Shown in pieces: positions 44,053 through 52,481 of a stretch of 64,000 bases of DNA (positions are counted from its first letter, which is position 1; each line of letters begins with the position of its first letter). Source of the DNA: an uncultured Tenacibaculum sp. GTDB taxonomy: Bacteria; Bacteroidota; Bacteroidia; Flavobacteriales; Flavobacteriaceae. Below the pieces are notes generated by a model. The model was given only the letters and a program-made list of their open reading frames with translations, did no database searches and was not told the DNA's origin. The DNA lies in assembly GCA_947498055.1 (NCBI GenBank), contig CANMJA010000012.1:39248-103247 (forward strand), given 5' to 3'. Position numbers and translations under genes: made by a program.

Positions 44053-44631
44053 ATTTTACATGAGAGTTTTTTAAAGAAAAACAATGTTTTATGCAGTTAT
44101 AATTAAATGTAATGCTAGTTATAGGTGTTTTTAGAGTAATCAACTATTATAAAAAAGAAATATGATACAATTAATGTTTTATTTGTCTATGTATTTATTA
44201 ACTATTTTAATGTTTTATATCGTTTAAAATAGAATAAATAACACCCGTTGTGCATTTAGGAATTTTAATAGTATTAAATGCCATTTCGAGTACTTTTGAG
44301 GTAGGAAAAAGTGTATCGAGAACTATTTTAGAACTAAAATTAGGATTTTCGATACAATTTCTCTCCATTTTATTACGAAAAACCACTCGAATTTACAGGA
44401 TTTTACTCCAAATGTACAATGAGTTAAATAATAATAAAAATGGAGGTGTTAAGTATTGTTTACAAGTGTTTTGTGAAAATAAATAGATGGTGCTTATACT
44501 TTTTTTTATTAAGAATAGAAAATACAGAAGAAAATGAAAAAGAAAAGAGAGTTTAAAAATTATAGTATTCAAAATATTTTCAATAACATAAGAGCTAATT
44601 GAAAAAACGTTTTATTTATTAATAAATAATT
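44053..44631 (+). other. Gap within the SPFH cluster, containing a palindromic element
   Basis: About 580 bp lie between the DUF4177-like and RHH genes. No convincing gene is seen; a 21-codon hydrophobic frame (44162-44227) and a 78-codon frame (44250-44486) are unsupported. The central part holds the palindromic element at 44282-44392, which probably interrupted an originally compact operon. Confidence 0.5.
44282..44392. repeat. Imperfect palindromic intergenic element (REP/MITE-like)
   Basis: The about 110-bp stretch starts CATTTCGAGTAC and ends CCACTCGAA, with complementary internal blocks TATCGAGAA and TTTTCGATA. The arms are imperfect but symmetrical. From memory, similar CATTTCGAGT...ACTCGAAATG elements are dispersed in flavobacterial genomes; copy number cannot be checked from this window. 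Confidence 0.55.
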
Positions 44632-44799
44632 ATGGCAAAAAAGAAAGCTTTTGCATTAAGAATAAATGAAGAAATGCTCAAAGCAATTGAAAAATGGGCA
44701 GCAGATGAATTTCGTTCTACAAACGGGCAAATAGAATGGATGCTAATGCAATCGTTAAAAAATGCAAAGAGAGAACCTAAAAAGAAAGAAGAAGAGTAG
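44632..44799 (+). CDS. Small Arc/ribbon-helix-helix DNA-binding protein
   Basis: This encodes 55 residues, MAKKKAFALRINEEMLKAIE, then KWAADEFRSTNGQIEWMLMQ. The basic strand FALRI, helix and second helix after RSTNGQIEWML form the Arc/MetJ ribbon-helix-helix pattern (compare FxLRxPxxLxxxIxxxAxxxxRSxNxxI). Proteins like this follow SPFH genes in flavobacteria. It may autoregulate the SPFH cluster. A Lys/Glu-rich tail ends the protein. Confidence 0.85.
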   Translation: MAKKKAFALRINEEMLKAIEKWAADEFRSTNGQIEWMLMQSLKNAKREPKKKEEE

Positions 44800-44819
44800 T
44801 TTTTTAGAGGTTTTTTGTG

Positions 44820-44870
44820 AATTTTTATCTAAAAATCTGGACTATAAGTTTCCTGTTTTAGATAAAAATT
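44820..44870. terminator. Inverted repeat at the convergent end of the RHH and 178-aa genes
   Basis: The perfect 15-bp arms AATTTTTATCTAAAA / TTTTAGATAAAAATT surround a 21-nt loop. The left arm covers the stop codon of the minus-strand gene. A transcription-end hairpin is plausible. Confidence 0.5.
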
Positions 44871-45365
44871 TGTGGTTAAAAAAGAGATTGCTTTCTTCAT
44901 GCTTTCTTCTTTTTTTAAATCAATTACAGGTTTTCGAATTGTGTGTTTTTCATTAAGAATGTTAATTTCTAAACTGTCAAATGTTGTAGCAGCATCAGGG
45001 TTAGCAATACTAAACCAAGCTAGTTTTTGAGATTTTTTAAACTTTAATACTGCAACTTTGGGAGTTTTAGTAATATCAATCTTTTTTTTGAAAAACAGTT
45101 TGCCGCGAAAAAAAGAACCTCGATATAGATTTGAATCTATTTTTATAAATCCTCTTTTTAAAAATGCTATAGAAATTAAGAATAGATAAACAGCTGCACA
45201 AAAAATTAATAATAGAAAGTCTATATAATTTAAAGAAGAAGATCTTAAAAGCAGAAAAAATTTTATGATAAAAGGCCCACCAATATATAAGAGAAATGTT
45301 ATTCTTTGATGCGTAGAAAAACGGTTTTCTAAAATTATTTTGTCATTTTTTTTATGTAAAAACAA
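44829..45365 (-). CDS. Two-helix membrane protein, unknown function
   Basis: The 178-residue protein has two membrane helices (about 21-41 and 47-69) and a C-terminal soluble domain with strand-rich features (DSNLYRGSFFRGKLFFKKK, KVAVLKFKKSQKLAW, FDSLEINIL). Such a layout resembles small PH-like membrane proteins, but I make no family call. The start is TTG at 45365, 20 bp after the stop of the hydrolase gene upstream; a stop precedes it and no ATG is available. It is probably co-transcribed with that gene. Confidence 0.65.
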   Translation of the reverse strand: MFLHKKNDKIILENRFSTHQRITFLLYIGGPFIIKFFLLLRSSSLNYIDFLLLIFCAAVYLFLISIAFLKRGFIKIDSNLYRGSFFRGKLFFKKKIDITKTPKVAVLKFKKSQKLAWFSIANPDAATTFDSLEINILNEKHTIRKPVIDLKKEESMKKAISFLTTNFYLKQETYSPDF

Positions 45366-45385
45366 TAGATTGTTAGTTTTTGTTG

Positions 45386-47152
45386 CTAATGTTTAAGAAT
45401 AGGAATGCTTATTTTACTAGGATACTTTGCATTATGGTATAGTTTAATAGTAGCTTTTTTTGCGTTTTTTGCTTGTTGTACAGACGGATCTTCTGCTGTC
45501 ATATAGTTTCTTTGCACTTGGGGTTTGTCTACCATAGAAAAAACAAATCTTAATCTACTACCTTTTTTAACAGATCTAGAAAACATATTTTCTCCTTCGA
45601 AAATATATTTTTCAATAGTATTTTTCTTTACCAATTCTGGGGTTTCTAAACTTTTTCTATAACGAGCTCTTAGTTGATCTCTTTGTAAAAATATAGATTC
45701 GTTATTAGAGGTTATTTCATATATAGATATCTGAAAATCGGCATCCACTACATCCATAGAAATATATCCTTCAAATGCTATTTTTCCATTTACTTCTATA
45801 GTTTCCTTTAAAGGATTGGAGTGGTAAATTAAGATTTCCTTATCATTGATATAACTTTGATCTGTCAGATATTTAGAACTTTTGTTTTGATAACTAGGTG
45901 TTTCTATTGCTTGGTTTGTTAATGGATTGTAAGAGATTTTATCTGGAGTTATATCCTTTTTTATAGGATTCTCTAAAAGTTGTCCAGATGTAAAAGGACT
46001 TTTTGCATCGCTATTTATAGAGCTTAAAAACAATTCTTTTTTAGAGTTTGAAATGGCTTTTAAACTAGAAGCATATTTCCATTTGTTTCCCCCCATCGGG
46101 TAATAGATCACTCTATCTTTTAATAAAGAAGGTTTTTCTCCATTTTTTAAAGTCCAATTAAACCAATCTACATACAATTCATTCATGTTTAAAACAGCAT
46201 TTTCTTTAAAGGTTAAACCTGCCAATTCCTTTTTTGGTCTTCTTGTTCCTCCATGGTTCCATGGACCTATAATTAAATAATGATTTTCAATAGCTTTTTT
46301 ATTTCCATGTTGCATGTGGTCATTATAATATTTTAACGCACCTGGTTGATCAGAGTCAAAATGCCCAGTAATAGATAAAATAGGAATGTTAATTTGCTCA
46401 CTTTCTTTCTTAGTAAAATAAAAACGTTGCCAAAATGCATCATGGCTAGGATGAGAAATCCAGTTTTGAAAAACTTTGTTAGGAAAATTTACTACACTAT
46501 CATAATTATTAAAAGAGATGTTTTGTGTGTATAGTTGTTCTTGTTTTTGATTCCAAAAGTCAGCACCAAATAATTTTTGATTAATAGTTTTTCCGCTGGT
46601 AAGCATTAACCAACGAATCATGTAAGGGTAGAAAATATTATTGTATTTAGGAAAATCTAATCCAGGACCTACAGAAGCAATAGGAATAATTGTTTTTAAA
46701 TTTTTTGGAAATTCTTTTAAAACAAACCATTGATTCATTCCTCTATAAGAACCACCAAGCATACCTACTTTTCCATTATTCCAAGATTGTTTTCCTATCC
46801 AGTCTACTACCTCTTTTCCATCTTTTGCATCCTTTTCAAAAGGAATAAATTTACCTTCAGAATTTCCTCTTCCTCTGCAATCAACAGTAATAAAAACATA
46901 ACCATTTCTTGCAAAAAACAACCCTCTTTCATGGTTTTCATCAGAAACATAAGGAGTTATAATTAATATGGTAGGTAATTTCTTATTTTGAAGATGATAA
47001 GGTTTGTAAATATTAGCAGATAGTTTAGTTCCATCGGATAGTTCAATTTTTTGATAAAAATCAATAGTTACTTGTAAAGAATCTTTTTTCTGAGAAAAAA
47101 AAGAAATAGAGAAAAGAAAAAGAGGTAAAAATAGTAAGTATTTAATTTTCAT
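45386..47152 (-). CDS. CocE/NonD-family (S15 X-Pro dipeptidyl-peptidase-like) hydrolase
   Basis: The 588-residue secreted alpha/beta hydrolase has a signal peptide (1-20). The CocE/S15 features are VDCRGRGNSEGKF (90-102), nucleophile S135 in GGSYRGM, and likely acid and base in ITGHFDSDQPG and GPWNHGG. The C-terminal part contains the jelly-roll domain (PLKETIEVNGKIAFEGYIS). Members hydrolyse acyl esters or N-terminal Xaa-Pro dipeptides; the substrate is not predictable. The 178-aa membrane protein gene follows closely. Confidence 0.92.
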   Translation of the reverse strand: MKIKYLLFLPLFLFSISFFSQKKDSLQVTIDFYQKIELSDGTKLSANIYKPYHLQNKKLPTILIITPYVSDENHERGLFFARNGYVFITVDCRGRGNSEGKFIPFEKDAKDGKEVVDWIGKQSWNNGKVGMLGGSYRGMNQWFVLKEFPKNLKTIIPIASVGPGLDFPKYNNIFYPYMIRWLMLTSGKTINQKLFGADFWNQKQEQLYTQNISFNNYDSVVNFPNKVFQNWISHPSHDAFWQRFYFTKKESEQINIPILSITGHFDSDQPGALKYYNDHMQHGNKKAIENHYLIIGPWNHGGTRRPKKELAGLTFKENAVLNMNELYVDWFNWTLKNGEKPSLLKDRVIYYPMGGNKWKYASSLKAISNSKKELFLSSINSDAKSPFTSGQLLENPIKKDITPDKISYNPLTNQAIETPSYQNKSSKYLTDQSYINDKEILIYHSNPLKETIEVNGKIAFEGYISMDVVDADFQISIYEITSNNESIFLQRDQLRARYRKSLETPELVKKNTIEKYIFEGENMFSRSVKKGSRLRFVFSMVDKPQVQRNYMTAEDPSVQQAKNAKKATIKLYHNAKYPSKISIPILKH

Positions 47153-47258
47153 AATTTGGTTTTAGCAGTATCAAAAATATTCTTTTTTAAGAATAGAGTA
47201 ATAGCGTTAACACTTTTTTAAGAAATAAAAAATGAATTAGCTGTATTTTTATTCCTTT

Positions 47259-47280
47259 AATCAATCAATCAATCAACCAA
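47259..47280. repeat. Short ATCA tetranucleotide repeat
   Basis: About four AATC/ATCA units lie about 100 bp upstream of the Asp-box protein gene, within its probable promoter/leader region. Confidence 0.7.
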
Positions 47281-47378
47281 CTAATTCATTATTTCATAAA
47301 AACATTATAAATAATACGAACAACTTAGTATTACTACAGTTAAATTTGAAATAAAAAGGATTTACAGAATCTAAACAC

Positions 47379-50300
47379 ATGAAAAAAACGATTACACTAC
47401 TATTAATATTCTTACAGTTAATGGTGTTTGCTCAAGAATTTTCTATGGACATGGTTAAAAACATGAAACCAAGAAATATAGGTCCAGGAGGAATGAGCGG
47501 AAGAGTAACATCTATAGATGTAGTACAAACAAATCCAGATATTATATACGTAGGAACAGCATCTGGAGGTGTATGGAAATCTACTTCTGGAGGAATAAAA
47601 TGGGAACCTATTTTCGAAAAAGAAGTAACAGCGTCGATAGGAGCAGTAGCTATCCAACAATCCAATCCAAGTGTTATTTGGGCAGGTACAGGAGAAGGAA
47701 ATCCACGAAATAGTTTAAATGGCGGATATGGTATCTATAAATCTTTAGATGCAGGTAAAACATGGAAATTGATGGGTTTAGAAAAAACACGTCATATTCA
47801 TCGTGTTATTATTCACCCAAACAATCCTAACATTGTATATGTAGCTGCTATTGGTTCACCTTGGGGAGAGCATAAAGAAAGAGGCGTATATAAAACGATA
47901 GATGGGGGAAAAACATGGAAACAAATATTATTCAATAATAATAAAACAGGAGCAGCCGATTTAATTATAGACCCATCCAATCCGAATAAATTAATTGTAG
48001 CTATGTGGGAGCATAAGCGAGATCCTTGGTTTTTTAAATCAGGAGGAACAGGAAGTGGATTATATATTACACACGATGGAGGAGATAATTGGAAGAAAGT
48101 GACAGATAAAGAAGGTTTTCCGAAGGGAGATTTAGGAAGAATTGGAGTAGCAATTTCTAGAAGCAATCCAAATACAATTTATGCATTAGTAGAAGCAAAA
48201 AAGAATGCATTGTATAAAAGTGAAGATGGAGGTTTTAAGTGGAAGAAGGTAAATGACAAACCAGGTATTGGAAATAGACCTTTTTATTACTCAGAAATTT
48301 ATGTAGATCCACAAAATGAGAATAGATTGTATAGTGTTTTTACTTATGTAAACGTTTCGCAAGATGGTGGTAAAAACTTTTCACAATTAATGCCAGCTTA
48401 TGGAGCTAATAATGGAGTGCATCCAGATCATCATGCTTGGTGGATTCATCCTGAAAATGGGAAGTTTATGATTGATGGAAATGATGGCGGGTTAAATATT
48501 ACCAGAGATGGCGGAAAAACATGGCGTTTTATTGGAAACTTACCAGTAGCACAATTTTATCATATTAATGTAGATAACGAATACCCGTACAACGTATATG
48601 GAGGAATGCAAGATAATGGATCTTGGAGAGGTCCAGCGTATGTGTGGAAAGCACAAGGAATTCGTAATTCATATTGGCAAGAAATAAGTTTTGGAGATGG
48701 TTTTGATGTAGTACCAGATAAAGATGATTCTCGTTACGGATGGTCTATGAGTCAACAAGGTTTTGTGTCTCGTTACGATTATAAAACAGGGAATAACTAT
48801 ACTGTTCGTCCTACACATCCGGACCCAAAAGTGAAACTTCGTTTTAATTGGAATGCAGCAATTAATATAGATCCTTTTAATAATTCTACGTTGTATTTCG
48901 GAAGTCAGTTTGTGCATAAATCAACAGACAAAGGATTAACATGGGAGGTGATTTCACCAGATTTAACAACCAATGATAAGAGTAAGCAGAAACAATCGGA
49001 AAGTGGAGGGTTAACTTTAGATGCTACGGGAGCTGAAAATCATTGTACTGTTTTAGTTATTGAACCTTCTTCACTAGAAAAAGATATGTTATGGGCTGCA
49101 ACAGATGACGGACAAGTACATTACACAAAAAATGGTGGAGCAACTTGGACTAATGTTTCAAAAAATATAAAAGGATTACCAGCAAATAGTTGGATTGTAC
49201 AAATAAAAGCTTCTAATAAAAATAAAGGAGAAGCTTTGTTAGTAGCTAATGATTATCGTCGTTTTAATTATACTCCGTATGCCTATAGAACAAAAAACTA
49301 TGGAGCAACATGGGAAAGAATTGTAGATCAAAATGATGTAAAAGGGTACACTTTAAGTATTGTAGAAGATCCTGTAGAAACTAATTTATTATTCTTAGGA
49401 ACGGATGATGGATTGTATGTTTCTGTAAATGCAGGTGTAAAATGGACAAAATGGACAGAAGGTTTTCCTACAGTGCCTGTAAAAGATTTAGTAATTCAGC
49501 AAAGAGAGCACGATTTGGTAATTGGTACATTTGGAAGAGCTGCTTGGGTATTAGATGATATTCGTCCATTAAGAGCTATTGCAAAAAACAGTACAATTCT
49601 TAGAAAAAGAATACAGTTATTTGAACCACCAACAGCGTATCAAGCAGCTTATCAGCAACCAACAGGAAGTAGATTTGGTGCAGATGCATTATTTAATGGA
49701 GAAAATAGAGCGCGTGGAGGGTTGGTTCATTTTTATATTAACAAGCCAGAAGAAAAGAAAAAAAGTAAGAAAAAAGAAAAATCAAAAGAAGATCTTCAAA
49801 AGAAGGAAGAAGAAAAGAATGTGGTAAAATGGGATTCTATTAAGTTTGAAATTTTTGACGGAACACGATTAATTAGAACGTTAAAACGAAAAACACCAAA
49901 GAAAAATGGTATTCATAAAGGATATTGGTACTTAGATGAAAAAGGAGTAGAAAGACCTTCTAGAACCATTAGGAAATCTAAAAGAGAACCTGGAGGAGTA
50001 CGTGTAAAACCAGGAGTTTATAGAATAAAAGCAACATTTGGAGATCAAGTTTCAGAACAAAATATAACGGTTAAATTCGACCCTAGATTACAAATATCTG
50101 AACAAGCTATTGCGCAAAAATATACTGCTTCTAAAGCTTTAGAAAAGGATCAAAAAATATTAACCGATGTTGTAAAACAACTAGTAGAGAGTAAAAAAAT
50201 AGCCCAAGGTTATAAAAGCAAGTTTACTAAAAAAGATAAAAAGAAATACAAAGAAGAAATAAAAGCATCAAAAGACATTATTAAAAAGATAGATACATTA

Positions 50301-50585
50301 TTAACTATTTATTTAGGTAAAGTCGATAAACGACAGGGTATTGTTCGTAGCCCAGAAGTAAATATAGGACAACGTTTAGGTACAGCAAGTTGGTATACTG
50401 CTAGTAGATTTGGAAATCAAACTGCTACAGAAACCCGATTGGCAACGCAATTTAAAGAAGCTTTAAAAGAAGCAGTTGGTAAAACGAACCTGTTTTTTAA
50501 TAAAGAATGGGGTGTTTATAAAGCGAAAGTAGAAAAAGTAACTATTTCTCCTTTTAAAGAAACAAAAACGTTTAGTGTTAATTAA
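47379..50585 (+). CDS. Secreted Asp-box (BNR/sortilin-like) beta-propeller protein
   Basis: The 1068-residue protein has a signal peptide (MKKTITLLLIFLQLMVFAQ). Recurrent SxDxGxTW-type Asp-box motifs are spread over residues 65-690: SLDAGKTW, TIDGGKTW, THDGGDNW, SEDGGFKW, SQDGGKNF, TRDGGKTW, STDKGLTW, TKNGGATW, TKNYGATW and SVNAGVKW. These are typical of VPS10/sortilin and BNR propellers; many are called 'glycosyl hydrolase', without clear catalytic evidence. A Lys/Glu-rich linker (about 788-812) joins the propeller to a C-terminal part. No T9SS signal was recognised. It has a dedicated terminator. Confidence 0.88.
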   Translation: MKKTITLLLIFLQLMVFAQEFSMDMVKNMKPRNIGPGGMSGRVTSIDVVQTNPDIIYVGTASGGVWKSTSGGIKWEPIFEKEVTASIGAVAIQQSNPSVIWAGTGEGNPRNSLNGGYGIYKSLDAGKTWKLMGLEKTRHIHRVIIHPNNPNIVYVAAIGSPWGEHKERGVYKTIDGGKTWKQILFNNNKTGAADLIIDPSNPNKLIVAMWEHKRDPWFFKSGGTGSGLYITHDGGDNWKKVTDKEGFPKGDLGRIGVAISRSNPNTIYALVEAKKNALYKSEDGGFKWKKVNDKPGIGNRPFYYSEIYVDPQNENRLYSVFTYVNVSQDGGKNFSQLMPAYGANNGVHPDHHAWWIHPENGKFMIDGNDGGLNITRDGGKTWRFIGNLPVAQFYHINVDNEYPYNVYGGMQDNGSWRGPAYVWKAQGIRNSYWQEISFGDGFDVVPDKDDSRYGWSMSQQGFVSRYDYKTGNNYTVRPTHPDPKVKLRFNWNAAINIDPFNNSTLYFGSQFVHKSTDKGLTWEVISPDLTTNDKSKQKQSESGGLTLDATGAENHCTVLVIEPSSLEKDMLWAATDDGQVHYTKNGGATWTNVSKNIKGLPANSWIVQIKASNKNKGEALLVANDYRRFNYTPYAYRTKNYGATWERIVDQNDVKGYTLSIVEDPVETNLLFLGTDDGLYVSVNAGVKWTKWTEGFPTVPVKDLVIQQREHDLVIGTFGRAAWVLDDIRPLRAIAKNSTILRKRIQLFEPPTAYQAAYQQPTGSRFGADALFNGENRARGGLVHFYINKPEEKKKSKKKEKSKEDLQKKEEEKNVVKWDSIKFEIFDGTRLIRTLKRKTPKKNGIHKGYWYLDEKGVERPSRTIRKSKREPGGVRVKPGVYRIKATFGDQVSEQNITVKFDPRLQISEQAIAQKYTASKALEKDQKILTDVVKQLVESKKIAQGYKSKFTKKDKKKYKEEIKASKDIIKKIDTLLTIYLGKVDKRQGIVRSPEVNIGQRLGTASWYTASRFGNQTATETRLATQFKEALKEAVGKTNLFFNKEWGVYKAKVEKVTISPFKETKTFSVN

Positions 50586-50601
50586 TAAGTAATTATCATT
50601 A

Positions 50602-50643
50602 AAAAAAGAAACTTATCCTGTGTTCGGGATAAGTTTCTTTTTT
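50602..50643 (+). terminator. Terminator of the Asp-box protein gene
   Basis: The perfect 17-bp arms AAAAAAGAAACTTATCC / GGATAAGTTTCTTTTTT enclose an 8-nt loop. The hairpin ends in a T tract and starts 17 bp after the stop. Confidence 0.9.
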
Positions 50644-50657
50644 ATTAATTTTGAGCT

Positions 50658-51224
50658 ATGCTAAAATCTTTTTTATTATTTTTCATACTACCATTTTCTC
50701 TTTTTAGTCAAAAACTAATTAAAGATATTGATTTTGATGGTATAAAAGATACTATTTATGTAGATAATGAAAAGTCAACTATTGTATGTATACTATCGTC
50801 TAAAAATAATAAGAAAATAGAGAGTTTACCTATTGAAATGTTAAGTGAACGATCTGGTATTGTAGATGCTAAAAACGGATTTAAGTTTAATAATGATTGG
50901 ATGCGAGGAGGGCATTCTAATCAATTTAGGTATGATAAAAGAACGAAAAAAATAAGACTCATAGGTATGAGTAGGTATGAATTTGGAAATGCAGCAAACG
51001 AAGGTAGCGGAGAATCGAGTGTAAATTTATTAACAGGAGATTATATTGGTAATTGGAATACGTATGATGAAGAGAAAAGTAAACTAATGAAATTGCCTAG
51101 TATAAAAATAAAAATATATTTTGAGAAAATATATTTAGAAGCATTTAATGATGGCGTTTATTTTGGTTATTCAGAAAAATGTTCAAAACTATATTACAAA
51201 GCGAGAAAAAAATATAATGAATAA
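50658..51224 (+). CDS. Secreted protein with calcium-loop-like motif, unknown function
   Basis: The 188-residue protein has a signal peptide (1-17, LFSQ). The mature N-terminus contains DIDFDGIKDTIYVD, an acidic loop like thrombospondin type-3 or EF-hand calcium loops and often seen in flavobacterial surface proteins. The rest contains NEGSGESSVNLLTGDY and is not recognised. It is the first of several small co-directional genes (50658-54499), and the next gene starts almost at its stop. Confidence 0.7.
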   Translation: MLKSFLLFFILPFSLFSQKLIKDIDFDGIKDTIYVDNEKSTIVCILSSKNNKKIESLPIEMLSERSGIVDAKNGFKFNNDWMRGGHSNQFRYDKRTKKIRLIGMSRYEFGNAANEGSGESSVNLLTGDYIGNWNTYDEEKSKLMKLPSIKIKIYFEKIYLEAFNDGVYFGYSEKCSKLYYKARKKYNE

Positions 51225-51231
51225 ATTTTAT

Positions 51232-51897
51232 ATGAAAAAAATAACACTCATATTATTATTGTTAATTACACAAAAGATAATAGCTCAAGAGAATCCAGAA
51301 AAAGAATTAGGAGTTTGGTATATGTATAATGGTTCACATAAAATATCAGAAAAATTCAGCTTAAAAACAATGGCTCATTTTCGTTTTTATAATGTAGGAG
51401 ATGATATGCAGCAATTTATTGGTAGAATAGGAGGAAATTATAAAATAAATAAAACCTTAAGTGTTACATTAGGATATGCGTTTTTAGAAACCGATAGAAC
51501 ATTTGATGTAAGAGGGGGCGATTTTGGAGATCATCGTATTTATGCAGACTTAAATATAAAACATAAAATATCAGAACTAAGTATTGCACATCGTTTAAGA
51601 CCAGAACAGCGTTTTTTTGAATCACAAACAGGGCAGTTTATCCGATACCAACTAGGTCTAAGTTACCCTTTATCAAAAAAATGGTCTACTTATTTATACG
51701 ATGAAATCTTTTTTGATTTTACAGGCGAATCCTATAATCAAAATTGGTTAGGAGCAGGTTTTAAATATCAACTTTCTAAAGTAGTAAAATTACAATTAGG
51801 CTATATGAATATAAACACAGCAAATAGCCAAAGTTTTGATAGAATACAAATTGGTTTAGCTATAAGTACAGATCATAGAAAAAAAGAAGATAAATAA
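51232..51897 (+). CDS. DUF2490 outer-membrane beta-barrel protein
   Basis: From ATG 51232 the protein is 221 residues with a signal peptide (MKKITLILLLLITQKIIAQ). An in-frame ATG at 51217 overlaps the upstream stop and is also possible. The body is an alternating hydrophobic barrel with the DUF2490 features ELGVWYMYNGSHKIS, AHRLRPEQRF and YDEIFFDF. DUF2490 proteins are predicted small outer-membrane barrels of unknown function. Confidence 0.85.
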   Translation: MKKITLILLLLITQKIIAQENPEKELGVWYMYNGSHKISEKFSLKTMAHFRFYNVGDDMQQFIGRIGGNYKINKTLSVTLGYAFLETDRTFDVRGGDFGDHRIYADLNIKHKISELSIAHRLRPEQRFFESQTGQFIRYQLGLSYPLSKKWSTYLYDEIFFDFTGESYNQNWLGAGFKYQLSKVVKLQLGYMNINTANSQSFDRIQIGLAISTDHRKKEDK

Positions 51898-51926
51898 GAT
51901 GTTTTTTTACCTCCAACGTCATTCCA

Positions 51927-52442
51927 ATGAGTTTTTTTAATATTCTAACCACTTTTGTTTGGCCTATTTCAACAGTTATTTTGGCTGTTATATTTAAAAA
52001 AGATATTTCTGATTTAATAAAGAAAAAGAAAAGCACGAATGTTGCAGAAGAAGATAAGTGGGAGTTTGATGATTTTTCAACTTCTTTTGGTTATGTAGAA
52101 TCTCAAATGGATGAGATAATAGAAAAATCGGAATCTAAAGAAGTAAACTTATTAGTCAACAATCTAAAGGAAACGACACAAAAGTTACAAGGAATTCATC
52201 CTATTTCTTTAGCTATTCTAATTGAAATAGGAGAAGGAGTTGTTTCAAGTAGCGCATGGAAGGCAAAAGCGTCTTACTTATTAGAGTTACAAAAAAAGAA
52301 TTTTATTCATTTAACACCTCCTGTAAGTACTCCTGAAGAAATTATATATAATAAAGATGATTATAATAATACTCGAGCAAAATTAACAGAAAAAGGAGAT
52401 AAACTTCTAGATAAAATAGGGTTTAGAGATACTATACATTAA
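51927..52442 (+). CDS. Membrane-anchored cytoplasmic protein, unknown function
   Basis: The 171-residue product has one N-terminal membrane helix (about 6-22), a basic patch (KKDISDLIKKKKS) and a helical cytoplasmic domain. The C-terminal part (about 90-170: SLAILIEIGEGVVSSSAWK, LLELQKKNFIHLTPP, RAKLTEKGDKLLDKI) has a winged-helix-like look, with LTEKG typical of the last strand/helix in such folds. This is tentative. The gene lies 29 bp after the DUF2490 gene. Confidence 0.6.
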   Translation: MSFFNILTTFVWPISTVILAVIFKKDISDLIKKKKSTNVAEEDKWEFDDFSTSFGYVESQMDEIIEKSESKEVNLLVNNLKETTQKLQGIHPISLAILIEIGEGVVSSSAWKAKASYLLELQKKNFIHLTPPVSTPEEIIYNKDDYNNTRAKLTEKGDKLLDKIGFRDTIH

Positions 52443-52481
52443 ATATTAGAAATAAAATATAAAAACTAAATTTTATAAATC

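Noticed and set aside
44162..44227. 21-codon hydrophobic frame that could be a membrane micropeptide
   Set aside because: Too short and A/T-biased to support without conservation data.
44250..44486. 78-codon plus-strand frame
   Set aside because: It runs through the palindromic element, has no family features and no good start; chance frame.
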